From Daphnia pulex (taxonomy: Eukaryota > Arthropoda > Branchiopoda > Diplostraca > Daphniidae), in NCBI RefSeq assembly GCF_021134715.1, contig NC_060019.1:8370001-8434000 (forward strand): a stretch of 64,000 nt of DNA, written 5' to 3'. The notes beneath the pieces are model-generated. The model was not told the DNA's origin. It ran no database searches and saw only the letters and a program-made list of their open reading frames with translations. Positions 12,111 to 25,025 of the stretch are shown piece by piece; positions within the stretch are counted from its first letter, which is position 1, and every line of letters starts with the position of its first letter. The translations under genes were made by a program, and so were the position numbers.

Positions 12111-15100
12111 CCCTCTCACCCCAGACGGCCCCGCTGAAACAACAAGGTGGTTGCATTCGGGTAGGTGACGAAAATGGGATGTTATTTTTCGAGACATCGA
12201 CAGATGATGACATCCCCCCCCGATGGTTTGATTTTGTGTAACAACTCGACGTCGAGTTGCCTTTTGTTATAAGCAGCAACAGGATCGAGAGAGCTGCGAC
12301 GCAGTTTGAAGGCTGTCATTTATCAAGGAGCCCCAAAGACCCCATGCCACGGATAGAGCCGCAATTTGTTTGCTACTCGAGAGGGGGGGTGTAGTAGGTA
12401 CAACGATCAAAAGTGCCCTTCAAAAAATCGGCCCAAACAAATGACACTGCAGGAGCGAGAAATGCCCAAAGTATTTAGTTGTTATAGACTGCCCAGTAGA
12501 GTGCGCTCACGGTTAATAGTGCTGCCGCTCTCCTGCTTCAGGAAAAGAGAGAAGACATGTAGGAGTAGTTAATGATGCTGGTCCTCTTCATTCTGTCCTC
12601 CCCAGACCAGAAGAAGAAGAAAAAAAAAACATTCTATATACTTTCCAGCCGTACAGAGAACATTTATGCCCTTATAAGTACTTTGGGGACCGCCCGCTAG
12701 GTAAAGCCTCTTCGCCATTTGACGACCACAAGAGACACGGTCACGATATTTTTGATCGAAATCTCAAAGAGAAATTCGGCCCTGTCCATCGACAATTTGT
12801 GCGTTTCCCAGGCCGAATTTCCTTCAGACTATTTTTCTTCTTTTTCTATTTTTGGTTCCCACAGGGTTCGAAATGTTCGTACACTTTCGAATGCATTAAG
12901 TGCAATAGTAATGGAATCAATGAAGCCGCAAAAATGACGAGGGAGAAAAACACCCGCGTCAGCACAAGTGAAAAGGCCAAAAAAAGAAATCAAATCTGAA
13001 GAAAAAAAATCCAACAAACAAAAACCAACAAGAGAGCGCAAAAAAGCCCAGTGGAGCGGCAAACGAACGGATGTCACGATAGATCCCCCCATTCCATCCT
13101 ACAGAGATGCTTTTGCTGTTTAGCGATTCTTTTTACTCCCAGCAGCGAGTCAAGTCAGCGTGCAATAGTCATCCATTGCTCCCGTCAAAGGCGTTTCGTA
13201 ATGTTATGTAACCGACGACGTTGCATTTCTGCCCAAGGCTGACAAGTATTTAAGAGATGAGCCACACACTTCATCATCAAATTATTCCGCCCTGACGCAT
13301 TTCCAAGGCTCCGAAAAGTCCGCAATGACACACAAGGGCGATTGAAAAAGCTGGGCCGACTAAACGGCGTTCATTCATCTAATGGGAAAGGAAAAGTTTC
13401 GCCCATTCATCGGCTAACAAATTCCATTTAGAAAATTTGAAAAAAGGACGACGACGACGACGAAATCAAGACAACCGCCGGGGTTTTCATTTTCATTTTT
13501 TTTTTGTCGTGCAGATTATTCAGATGAGATACACCAGAGGGGGAAATCAAATTTATTTAGGTGTATAAAAATTATTACATCTAAATACATTTGATATAGT
13601 AAATATTATCAAGAGAGGGGGAGAGAAACGACTATCCACTATAGGTCGTGAATACTAAACACGCAGCTGCCTCTTTTATATACATGTATTGGTAGTAGGG
13701 CCCCACCATACACATTTTGTATTCCCCCTTTATTCTTCTTCTTCCTTGTTGTGTTTTTATTTTCCTATTTTTTTTTTACATGGTTTGAATCTGTCCGGGT
13801 ATTTTTTTTCACCCCCACAGCTTCCCCTTTTATATTCCACCGGTGACAAAATGGGACCCGTTGAAATGTTGTCACATTTTTATTTTTTTTTATTTCCCCG
13901 TGTTATATATATATATTTTTTTCTTTTCTCTTTTGATCGGTGCCGGCCACCATACGAGAGGGGAACAAACGATAGCTAAACGTGAAAGAATATATTTAGT
14001 AGGCCTCCCTTTTTTATTATACACGATGCGGTCAACTACCGATCTCACCCCGTGAGTCATGTTTTCATTCTGTTTTTTATATGAGGTCTATTTAAAATAA
14101 AAAAGTTATTTATGGGTTGGTTAGGGGAGAAAATGATGAAAAAAACAACACAAATATTTTCTCCCTTGTAAAATAAAAAAAAATTGGAATTCAAAATGTG
14201 AAACAGGTTCCCCTTTTTTTTCTTTCAATAAATGGGAGGGCATGTCTGAACGGTTAGAATTTCCACGAGAAAAACATAAATTTCGCGAGCCATCGGAATA
14301 AATAAATGCGGGAGATTTGAATTATTTGAAAGGAAAAAAAAAAGCCCCGGAAAACATTTTTGTGTGTTTTTTCTGCCATGGTTACAAGGAACTGCAATAA
14401 CTTGCACACTACACTTGCGGGTGTATCAGCTGGAATGATATAGCTCAACATTCCCCCTCTTCAACCGAGAAAAACCTTTCCAAACGTTCAGTTTTCTTTC
14501 TCTTTCCCGAGAAAAAAAAGAAGGAAAGGGCAATACGTATAATATGGCCTCTTCTTCCTCAACGTCTTTATATAGAGACAAGACGTTCGCATCTATTCGG
14601 GACTTAACACAAGTGAACACAAGAGACAACAGACGACATAACATTCCAAAAGAGAAGGGCAAAAGGGAGAGATTGAAGTCGGCAGCTGGGCCATTGGCAT
14701 GTTTCACCAACAAAACAAAAAAAGGGGGGAAGAAATATAAGAAGAAAGCGCCGGGTCGCAATTTCAAAGTCTCGCAAAAACTCGTTATGTATTTCTTATG
14801 TGGATCCTTTTTCCACCGGGAGGAGAATAAAAGCCGCTTTGTTTTTCGGGTGGCAAGGACTGCGAACGACAAAATAAAAACCTCTCGGGGCTCTCACTCT
14901 TTGATGAGATGAAGAAGAGAGTCGAGGTCGAAGAAACAACACGATCGTTTTCAAAATAATGTTACGGTTTATTTAAAAAAAAAAAAAAATAAAAATAAAG
15001 AAATTTTGTTTTTTTCCCATTTGGCCTCAACTTCTTTGGGTATCCGAGGAATGTCTCACGCGGACGCTCTCGGTCTGGAAAATGAGCTGCTGGCCCGTCC

Positions 15101-18100
15101 GTTTTAACTTTATTTTCTTAAACTCCGCCCCCGTTTTCTTTCTTTTTATTTCGGTTGTGACACACAACTGAAAGGGAACGCAGAGAGAGAAGAAGAAAAA
15201 GAAAAAACCGAGTGCCGGGATAACGAGAAGATTGAAAACCCGCACGTTTCAGCTCATATGTTTCATCTGTTTGTACGTTTCATCCAGCTCTCCTCCTCCC
15301 CCATGAAAAGGAAGAAAAAAGAAGAAAAAGTTGGGAGCGTGATTTATCCCGTCGGCCAGATGCGTCAACTTTTCTTCTTCATCTTTGAGCTCCTCCTTCT
15401 CCAGGATCTTCCACGTATGTGTTTTTGTATTATTTTTCTTCGCCCAAGAAAAACATTCACAAATTCAATCTCTCATCTAGTTGGGCTGCCAGGCCCGTCC
15501 GCCCAGGACTCCTGGAATCTTCCAGTCGTGTCAAAAAAGCCAAAGAAAGAAAGAAAGGAAGAAAGAAACTAAAGGGTCTCTTCTATATATAAATATGAAG
15601 AAATAAACTAATAGGAGCATATCCACGTACAAGCCCGCCACTTTTTGAAACAGCCTGACGTGAGCTGCTGATGTCTGGTGAACCGTCGAGTGAGCACAAA
15701 GTGGCGCGGTGTACTGACGCAACAAACAAAACCCAAAACCTCTAACCTACACACTTTCTTTCTCTCTCTCTCTCTCTCTCTGGACCGGATTTCTCTTCTT
15801 TCTTTCTACACAACAAACTCTCAAGAGCAGGAAATCCTGGACTAGCGATATGTATATGTGTGTCAGTCCCTGGTACGGCCGGCTGCTGCTGCTCCTCCGC
15901 CCGGGATCGACAAACGGGCACAACACACAAAATACCCTCAGCCACATTGAATCGCCCCCCTCTTATCCTTGTGAGAGAAAAGAAAGAGAAAAAAAAAAGA
16001 GGAAATGGACTCGGTGAGGGATATATGTACGAGTGTACATATTCCCGTTTCCTGGTTATATATGTGTAAGATCTTGCGGGCAACGAGGATATAGTCGCAA
16101 CAATTTTCAGAAGGGGGCCCCCAGTCCCGGGAAGATAAGATATTTTTCGTCGAAGCGTGGGGAGGGGGAGCGAAATGTTGAGGAGAGGATAATCTTGTGA
16201 ACAAATCATTTTCAATGTAGTGAAAAACCTCGGCTACTGATCAATCGAATACGGTCGACGGTGTAATCGAATGATACCCATCGAAAAATGGGGGCCTCAA
16301 ATGCCCAGTAAAGAAATGAGGAAAAATATTGGTGAACAAAAAAGGTCAAATAAAGTCGAGAGACAATAATCGGATTGGGATGAAGCGATCGATTCTATAA
16401 TGACGATGACAGGTAGAATTATCATCATTATATTAGATATCAGATAGATAGATATAGCGTAGGGGGAATTCGTCTAAGACAAAACCACAAGGGGGGAGAA
16501 AGAGAAGCGAAAATGAAAAGCGTCGGTAGCGTCGGTCGGAGAAAATTGGGGGGGGGGAGGAGAGAAACCGATAACGTAATCCTCCTCCCCCTCGAAATCC
16601 AAAAGGGGGCTGATTGGTGATCAATGAAACCGCGGGGGAATTAAGACGAGATTTTCCGTCTCTGATGCACACACCCACATAGTATATAGTCGAGTAGACT
16701 GGAGATTGAGATTGAGAGAGAGATGAAATCAAAGTTAACGGTAGGGAGGGTTTCAGGTGTCGCATCATCTTATTAGACTGGGCAGCCCAGTGTGTGTGTT
16801 ATACCTTTCCGTGTTCAAAATTGGCGGTAGAGGGAGGACAGGCTCAGCGAGAGAGGGAGGGAGGAGAGATGGGTAATAGACTAGTGTTACGGACGGCCAG
16901 AGCTCGGAGGCTAGCAACGGGTAATTGGTAACCCAAGCCAACCCCCCCACGTTCCATCCAACTACGCCTCTTTTTCAGACTGTACAAAAACCCTACTACG
17001 ACTATATCCCCCCTTTTTTCCCTGATCAACTCCTCCTCGGCGGTCGCCGCCGATATTATTACTACCATTACCGCAATTACAGGGAGGAGTTGGGTGGCAA
17101 CAAATGATCGATCCAACCCGCTCAAATTGAACCCGGAGTCATCCGGGCCCCCCCACCAAAAAAGACTGGACAAGTCAAAATAATGTAAACAGTGGTGGGT
17201 TCAATAATAAAAAGGGATTTTGTCTTGCGTGTTTTTATCGAAGCCCGGGATCGTCGCCTGGCCACCACCAGATGTCAGTCAAGAGAAAGGTGGGCATTTG
17301 TTTGGAGAGCGGATGAAAAAGTTGACCGACTTGACGTTCTTTTCCGTGGCAGGTGCAACTGATGGCCATCATCATCACGAGACGAACCAACGTGTAAAAA
17401 TGGGGGAAAGAAAAGTTTCTTCCTTCCATCATTTCCCTTTTTTCCTCTTTTGAAAGCGATGGACCGATAGGAGCAGCAACAGCAGCCAAACAGACAAACA
17501 GACACATCACACAACGTCGGGCGTTCGTGCCTGCCTTTCCGTCTCCGGAATCAATCAAAAAATGTGTTGGTCTCTTGTTTTCGTATTGAAAGAAAAGGAA
17601 TAAGCGAAACAAAACAGAAACAGAAGAAAAAAAGAGGGAATAACTTTTTTGACAAAAACCGATAGGGGCCCACCCCGCACGGGGGGTCGAAAAAATGGAA
17701 AACAAGGAGACAAGAAGAAAAGAAAGATCGTCTTGTTTGATCTTGATTGTTATTTCGTACAAGGAAAAGAAGAAAATAAAAAGAAGCCTGTCACAAAAAA
17801 TATGGCTCCTTCTTTTTCATCTTTGGGTCGCCATTCAACTGGAAAATATTCAATTTCTCCCCAAGGGAAACATTTTCCTCTGTTTTTTTTTTAAATCCAA
17901 GCAAAATTGACATTGGCCAACCAACCAAAGTAAATTCAAGAGAGAAGAAAAAAAATGACCATCAGAGCAAGTTGGCTAATTTGACGCTTCGATTGAAATG
18001 ACGCGCTGTGATTCGAGAAATCCGTCAATCGCCTGACCCCCTCCCTTTTCAATCCAGCAAACAACAAACCCCCTTAGGGCAACAGACGAGCTGCTCATCA

Positions 18101-20529
18101 TGTCTCATCGCTCCGGTTTCCAAGAGTCACCCTAGACCGTGTCACGCTTCTCTGCAGCATCCGCGCAGAATGATATCAGCCTTGAAAATTGGATTTACGT
18201 ATCGTATCGTCAAATGCGCTGGCTCAATCCGGAGACGGGGGAGAGAGAGAGTCAGTCAAGGGTTCCATTCCGGACAGGAGATGAAAAGTCTCTCTGCTGG
18301 CGCTCTGTGTGTGTGTCCGAACGAGCCCGCAGGGCTATCCAATCCTCCAGAAGATAATGATCAAGATCCTACAGGATCATATTTGTCCCCCCTCTCTCCC
18401 TACCTATATTTTTTTTAAGGCCTTGCGTAATGGGTAGCGAAAACTAGGGCGTGGCACACTATAGGGAATGTACTACACCACATTTTGGAGATGATATCCA
18501 TAGATTTCAGAGGACACAACTTGGGCCATTAAAATTCAATACTTTCCGAAAAATAGGTCAACGGAATCACGACTGACAGAAAATGATCCGGGGGGATGCC
18601 AACCTGATTGGGACCTGTCGTTTGCACACATTTTCTCCATCGTTATACGCACAGATGACGTAATTACATCTGCTGGAGACTTGACCGCGACTGGATGAAA
18701 AGAAGACTACTTTCATCACTTTCATTCGGGTGGGCGTTGGCAATTTTGGGTTACATAATAAAGTATAGAGTCGACAAAAATAGTATGAAAGCAAAATGAA
18801 TTTCTTCCCTTTTACGAAAGAAAATTGGGTCCAAAAATCCGCTGCATCTGCTGAGAATCTCTCCACTATATTACCCAGACTGTTACATATTTTAGACGCG
18901 GATAAAAGTAAAATGAGGTGGATGGGTGTGTGTGTGTCTGTGAAGCTTATGGTGTTACATGTTTTACGTACAAGAAAAGGGGGGCCGCCCAGACTATTCA
19001 CGAGTAAAAGTCCTGAGAACGAAAGCATCTGTTCCCGACACACGGCCGGCAGGCCGGACAGGGTCCGCCGCTGTTGGACCGCGGGGGCTTTTGTCTCCTT
19101 TTTCTTTTCGATTCAAAAAAAGGGGGAAAAAAGACGAGGGGACAACAACAATAAAAAAAGAAGAGGATGAAAACATGGTTTCTACGCATAAGGTTCTTTT
19201 CTAGTCTCAATCCAATATTGAAACCGTTCCCAGCGAGTCCGATGAATAGCCGAATGAATGAGAAGGCTAGTTATTATTACGACGCAAAACACCCCCTGTC
19301 ATCAACAACAAAAAAGAAGGCGAGTTGTTGACTTTGATAGAAAGTGCCTTTCGAAACAACACTTTCTCATTCATATTGATGAATGAACTCGACACACAAG
19401 TTGTCGGCGACTATGGCCGCCCAATCCACTCGATTGGAAACATCCGACAGCATGTTATCGGCCGCGGCCCCTTTAAACACTTCAACATCAAATTTCATGG
19501 CGGCGGCGCGACACGAAATGTGTCGACAGTTGGAAATCATTGGCAGCCGAGTGACGTTCATCCAGCCAGAAAAAGAAGTTAAAAAACAAAAGGAAAAGAA
19601 CGACAAGATATAATATAAATATGTTTTTAAAAAGAAGAAAAAAAAAAGTCAAAAAGAAGAAATCCCGGCGTCTGCGTGACGTGCAGCAACCGACTGAAAA
19701 TGAGAACGTGTGTCGTCGCTAGGCTATCATCTTCTTCCTCTTTTTACCACTTTGTTTTGTTATACTGGGGACTTGCAGGAGGTGGTAAAACGACGCCTTA
19801 CGACGCACCAGGGGGATCTAACCAGCAACCCCTTTTTTCTTTCTCTCTTAAAAGCTATTAAATGAGAAGGTCTATCTTCATTTTCTCTTCTTCTTCTTCT
19901 TTCTCCCCCCGATGCCTTCAGCCTCTGCTCTGTGTCACGCAATAATAAAGAAGAGGGCCGGCGTGCACATTTCGGTTGTATAACATTTGATATATCAACG
20001 ACCAAGGCACCAACTGCTGTCGCCGTTTGTAATCATAATAATAAAGCGAGCCCCAAACAACACACGAGATGCAGCCTGTGCGACGGCCTGCCGAAAAAAA
20101 AAGAGACTCGGAGTCTATTGTTTTTCGTGTCGAGGAACAAAAATAAACGGGGGAAAAAAAAAAATAAAACAAAAAAAAAATCTACGCAACAAATTTCCTC
20201 CTCCGCCCCGGAATGACGCCAGTTCCGCTTCATCTTTCTTTTTCCTCAATTTCATTATGGAAATCACCAACATCCCGCAACAACAACAACAACCAAATTG
20301 AATGCATTATTTTGATTTGCGGGCGTCGGCGGACGGCCCATCATCTTTATCGTTCCGGGGCAACATCAGAGTGACGAATTGTTGACCCGGCCCGAAATGA
20401 ACGTGGGGAATAAATAAAAGAAAAGAAAATGCGCGAGATGATCGATTCATCACACACACAAAATAAAAATAAAACCCAACAAAAGAAGAAGAAGAAGAAG
20501 AAGAAAAAACACAAAGTTGCGTCACCGAC
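12111..20529. other. Stretch without recognisable genes
   Basis: No protein-like frame was found. The block contains GT, CT and GAA microsatellites, A-rich runs (for example near 14,970-15,000) and GACGAC triplet runs near 13,445. The frame pair at about 18.0-18.4 kb and the two overlapping frames at 19.3-19.6 kb were inspected and show no recognisable domain. It may be intronic sequence of a leftward gene. Confidence 0.45.
20485..20505. repeat. (GAA)n microsatellite
   Basis: Seven GAA units about 25 bp from the predicted splice donor of the 20.5-20.8 kb exon, on its intron side. Confidence 0.85.
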
Positions 20530-20809
20530 CTTGATCGTAGATGATGTCGTCGTCGATGGATTCGTAGAGAGCCGATTGGGCGTCGCTGACTCTACTGGAT
20601 TGTCCTCCTCCTCCGCAAGAGTCGAATAGAGCTGCTGACGAACCAAGACGGGCTGGAGCGTCGCCACTGTTGGTGCTGGGCAACAGCACTGCCGGAACGC
20701 CAAACGGCTTGCGCTGCTGCTGCTGCTGCTGTTGCATCGATCCACGCGATTGCGACTTGCTCCTCCTAGCGACGCCACCGCCGCCGCTCCTTAACGAGTC
20801 TCGATCCAT
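20530..20809 (-). CDS. Candidate first coding exon, unknown protein with polyQ run
   Basis: An ATG at 20,809-20,807 has an in-frame TAA shortly upstream, which supports it as the true start. It opens a 93-codon frame ending at a GT donor (CAAG|GTCGGT) in phase 1. The N-terminus is basic and Gly/Ser-rich, followed by Met-Gln7 around residues 25-32, then a Ser/Gly/Ala-rich stretch and an acidic end with SIDDDIIYD. This composition fits an intrinsically disordered N-terminus of a regulatory or signalling protein, but I do not recognise the family. On the minus strand a CAG acceptor at 21,008-21,010 could start this exon at 21,007 with about 200 nt of 5' UTR. No continuing exon was identified downstream to position 1. 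It could also be a chance frame: CAG repeats and CG-rich triplet runs favour open frames. Confidence 0.45.
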
Positions 20810-21194
20810 TATTGCTGTGTGCGCTTATCAATTATGCGGCGGGGTGTCGACTTGTTCTCCGTCGTCGTCCTCGTCGTCGTCGAGCGCGGACAATTCCCAG
20901 CCAGGGCGCCCGTCCCTCCACTGAAATTTTATTGCGATTCAATGCGTGAAAAGCTTCTTGCTGCACTCGCGCACACACACACCCCCTCAGTGTTTCTTCA
21001 GAGCCACCTGCAAAGGATCAAATAATGCCAAAGATATGTTATTTTCGGGATAAATGTCGGCGAGGAATATGTAGTACACTCAGTTAATTATACAACGAAA
21101 GGAGCAGGCAGGCCCCCCCTTCCATTTCCAAGACGTGCTCCCGACAACACGCTCGGGCTGCCGGGGAAACGCGTGAATCCTTACACAGACATAA

Positions 21195-21223
21195 ACACAC
21201 ACACACACGCACACACACACACA
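21195..21223. repeat. (AC)n microsatellite
   Basis: AC dinucleotide run interrupted once by GC. Confidence 0.85.
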
Positions 21224-24200
21224 GTGTTATGTATAATTAATGGCGCTCAAAAAAAGAGAATAAGAAGAAGAAAAAAAGGAAGCGGAGAGAAAGTGCGAAG
21301 AGTTTTCTGAAGGAACTCGAAGGAAAGGCAAAGATTTCAAAAGTTTAGCATCTTCATTACTTATTTATAAATCTTTGCACATCGTCGAACTTGTTCCTGC
21401 CTATATACTCGGATATATTTATAACACATCGTTAACATAAGAGCCGATTTAACAGCTGTTTGCCATCATCTAACCTTTTTCCTGCATGGCAATATCGATT
21501 CTTGACATTTAAGCGATGGATATTTTTTTCGAGCACTTAACAAGGATGGAAACGACCGCTCAAGCCGAGTATTCTTTTATAAGTCAGATAAATGACTGGA
21601 AGCATCAACTACCAGTACATATGCCGACTTTGTACCGTAGGTCTTTTTCTATATAATATCTACTCTCTCTCTCTAACCGCCCTTTAATATCTGACGTCGT
21701 CTTTCTTATTATAAAAACCCTCAGAGGCACTCCTGCCGACTCGCCCACGCAGCCCAGTCCTCTTTTTTTGATAACATAAAACCCTCTCACAGGCAGTTCT
21801 CCCCTTTTTTTCTTCTACAGGCATTGATCAAGACGCTTTGACAATATTATTGCAGCACCCAAGACGAGTGGTTGACGGGGGCTAATAAAGGTGGTGCCCG
21901 TACCAACACGGGGATTGTTTTTCCTACTTTTCCCCTCTTATAATATTAAAACCACCCTCTATTATTATTTCTCTAACATCACTCAAACGAATGTTGTTAT
22001 TACCTCTCAACTGGGCAAACATTTATCCCATTGGGGTTGAATGAATTCAAGGTAAGGCATTAAACTAAACCAAAAGAAAGGGGTAAGGTCAAATAAAGGT
22101 CCTCGAGCGACTTTTTCATCCGGCACGATCCGGTTCTCCTCCTTTGCATTCCGTGAAATCAATCAGCCTAGTTCCCCAAGATGCGCTTCATTTTCACGAG
22201 AATCAAAAGACTTTCGCTTTCACGTGGAGTTGGTGGAACGCTCTGGTGTTGTGTCATTAATCCAATGGAACTAATTTCAAACACAAAACTTGAGCGGAGC
22301 CGAGAGCGAAGAAGTCGAGAAAATGAAAAGACGATTGTGATTGGCCCAAAAGACTTTTGTTATAGCGAAAGAAAAAGGAAATCATCAAAGAGCTTATTTG
22401 TCATCCTGTTGCCTGACTTTTTGCCGAGTCAACGAAGTTGCCGAGTCGAGCGAACAGAAAATGGAGAAATGAAGAAGATCTTTCTTTCTTTCTAATAGCT
22501 TTGAAGTGGTGGAAGTAATAGTTGACAACTCTTTTCTCTCCTATTTTTTTCTTTACACAGCCCAGCAGTTTTTCCCCGGCCCACTTTATTTGTTCATATT
22601 TTGAAAAAAACATAAAAACAAAAATTAACGGCGTAATAATGAGGCGGCTATTTTAGGAAGAAGGGCTTGGGTGTGTTCCATTTAAGCTCATCAAAGTCGA
22701 CATCAACTTTGATGACTCGATGTGAATGCTTCATTACATCGAAAATCCCCTCTTCTTCTTCTTTTCTTTAGTCAAAAAGGACGTTGCAAGACTTTTGGGC
22801 GTGGCCGTTATCCCGCGGGAGAGAAGGAACCGGCCCGGGATGTAACAAGGTATTCAATATATATATATAGGCCCGCGTGTGCTTAAGGAGATCCCAAGAA
22901 AAACTCGACGGGCGTCATCATCTAGGCAAAGCTGCCCCCCTTGCGTTCCAGTTACTTTTCTTTTACCCTCGGCGTTCAAATGGCGTTCCATCTCAGAGAA
23001 AATGAGCCAAATGGTCCACTATAGATCCAGCAAAGAGGACTTTGGGGAGAGACCAAGGCAAAATAGGAGCAGACACATACAACAAGAAGAAGAGAAAAAA
23101 GTTGGAGCCCAGTTGGAACTAAATTCGTCTCTGGAGACATACTGGACTGGACTTTTGGGGCGAAGGGGAGTGAAGAAGCATCTCGTTCTTTTCTTTCTTA
23201 ACAGTGTCCGTTTTTCCCTCTGATTCCTACTTCTTCTTCTTCTTCTCGCTGCGTCAGATATATATAAATGTTAAGAGTTGTACGTATCGGATTTTGATTC
23301 GCGACGATTTGGTGAATCCCTCCTCAGCCATCAGACGCTGAAAATGATTTCCATTCTCTGTATACGTTCCTGACGAGTTCTCTTCTCTCTCTCTCTCTCT
23401 TTTCTTCTTCTTCTTCGTCTGGCAAAACTTTGTTTGTTTTCTTATTGGTTCCACTTTAGCTCTCACTTGGGCCGATTGCTCCTTTCACTGTCTGTCTCTA
23501 GAGTCGCCAGTGTAAGAAGACAACGATTTGTGCTGACGATGGCTCTTTTGTAAGCCATCGGCAAAGACCAGCAGTCGAAAGGATCGATGCAAAAAGGGGG
23601 AAAAAAGAAACAGCACTTGCTACCGAGAATCCCTCGGCGTATACCAACTATTACGTGTAGCATATCTACACGTACAAGATGATGATCACCATCTAGAGCC
23701 AATCATCAAAGACTATGAGTGAAGCCAGCAGCAAACTCTGTAGTACATCAATCCTATGCAGCAATAACTTATCCCCGAGCAAACTCACGATGGATATGGC
23801 CTATTTTCCTTTGATTCCTGTACGTGTAAAGATACTCTGGCTCCTACTTGGCAGGCCTCCTTTGTCAAGGAGAGTTAACTTGCTCCCAAAGATTCGTATA
23901 GGAGAGAGAGTTGGAGCTCATCAAGTTCCACCAACTGATTGGGGGGCGGTAATAGTTAACAACAACCCAAGAAAACTCTTCGTCTGGCGTGTCTCCTCCT
24001 CGTATATATCATCACACCCAAAGTGTTGGGTGTGTGTGTGTGTACGACACATCAGACGCGGGCTGCACTTCTCCTAATAAGAGAAAGAAAAACTTTTCCT
24101 AGTTTTGCTCGATGATCTCGGAGCTTTTGTTATGTCTCTCTCGGCTTCTTGATGGAAGCCCAAGGAAAACATAAATATCAATCAACAAGATTGTCTATTA

Positions 24201-25012
24201 CTCCCTATACATATATCTATTACAGAGTATAGCTGATTCAGCCGTCCCATCATCGTCATCTCTGCTGCACAATTTATCGCTGACTATTATTGTGAGTCTC
24301 TTGTCTTTCACGACCTAGGATCAAGTCGTGGATACACAAAAAACAACTCGAGTCTATTAGCAAACGGACAACGCAATCGACAAAAAAGGGAGAGACGTGG
24401 GAAGGGGTCTTGAGTTGATTAGGTTTTTCAAACGGAACGCACCAATGGACATTGACACACTCGACACGCTTTCGCTAGACAAATGAAAAAGACACACGAG
24501 TTTTTACGATTGTATGCGGTAGTGAGCGGGAGAGTGGGTGGGTGCTGGTGCGGTAAGAGCGTGTCCAGCACAGTGAGAGAATCCCTCCCGACAAAAAGAA
24601 AAAAGTCCCCACATGTTCGACATACTAAACAGCCACCGACAGCCACAAGGACCCTCCGCTGACACAAAACCGCCAGGCAGAAGAAGAAGAAGGAGCCTGG
24701 ACAATTGATTTTCCCAGCCACTAGTAAAAGGTTTAATACTAACGACGTACTATATACATAATCTAGTGGCGCTAGAAATACGATAAAGCAGCAACAACAT
24801 CCAATGAACTCGCAACAAGAAACGGTGCAGAGAGGACCAGGGGTCTTTAGCTGATTCTGCAACTGCTCGACTGACCAAATCCTCGACTAACAAGTCTAAC
24901 AGCTTTGCCATCAGACACAAGCTCAGCCCTGAATACGTTACACACTGAGGGTCCACACACACACAAAAAAGAGTGTGTGTACGGTATTATTGGGTGGAGC
25001 AGCTCGTTATTT

Positions 25013-25025
25013 CCCCCCCCCCCCC
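25013..25025. repeat. Poly-C run
   Basis: Thirteen consecutive C residues; a likely site of length variation or sequencing error. Confidence 0.85.

Noticed and set aside
22000..22060. Plus-strand donor-like CAAG|GTAAGG near 22,053
   Set aside because: No acceptor-bounded open frame precedes it and no matching downstream exon was found.
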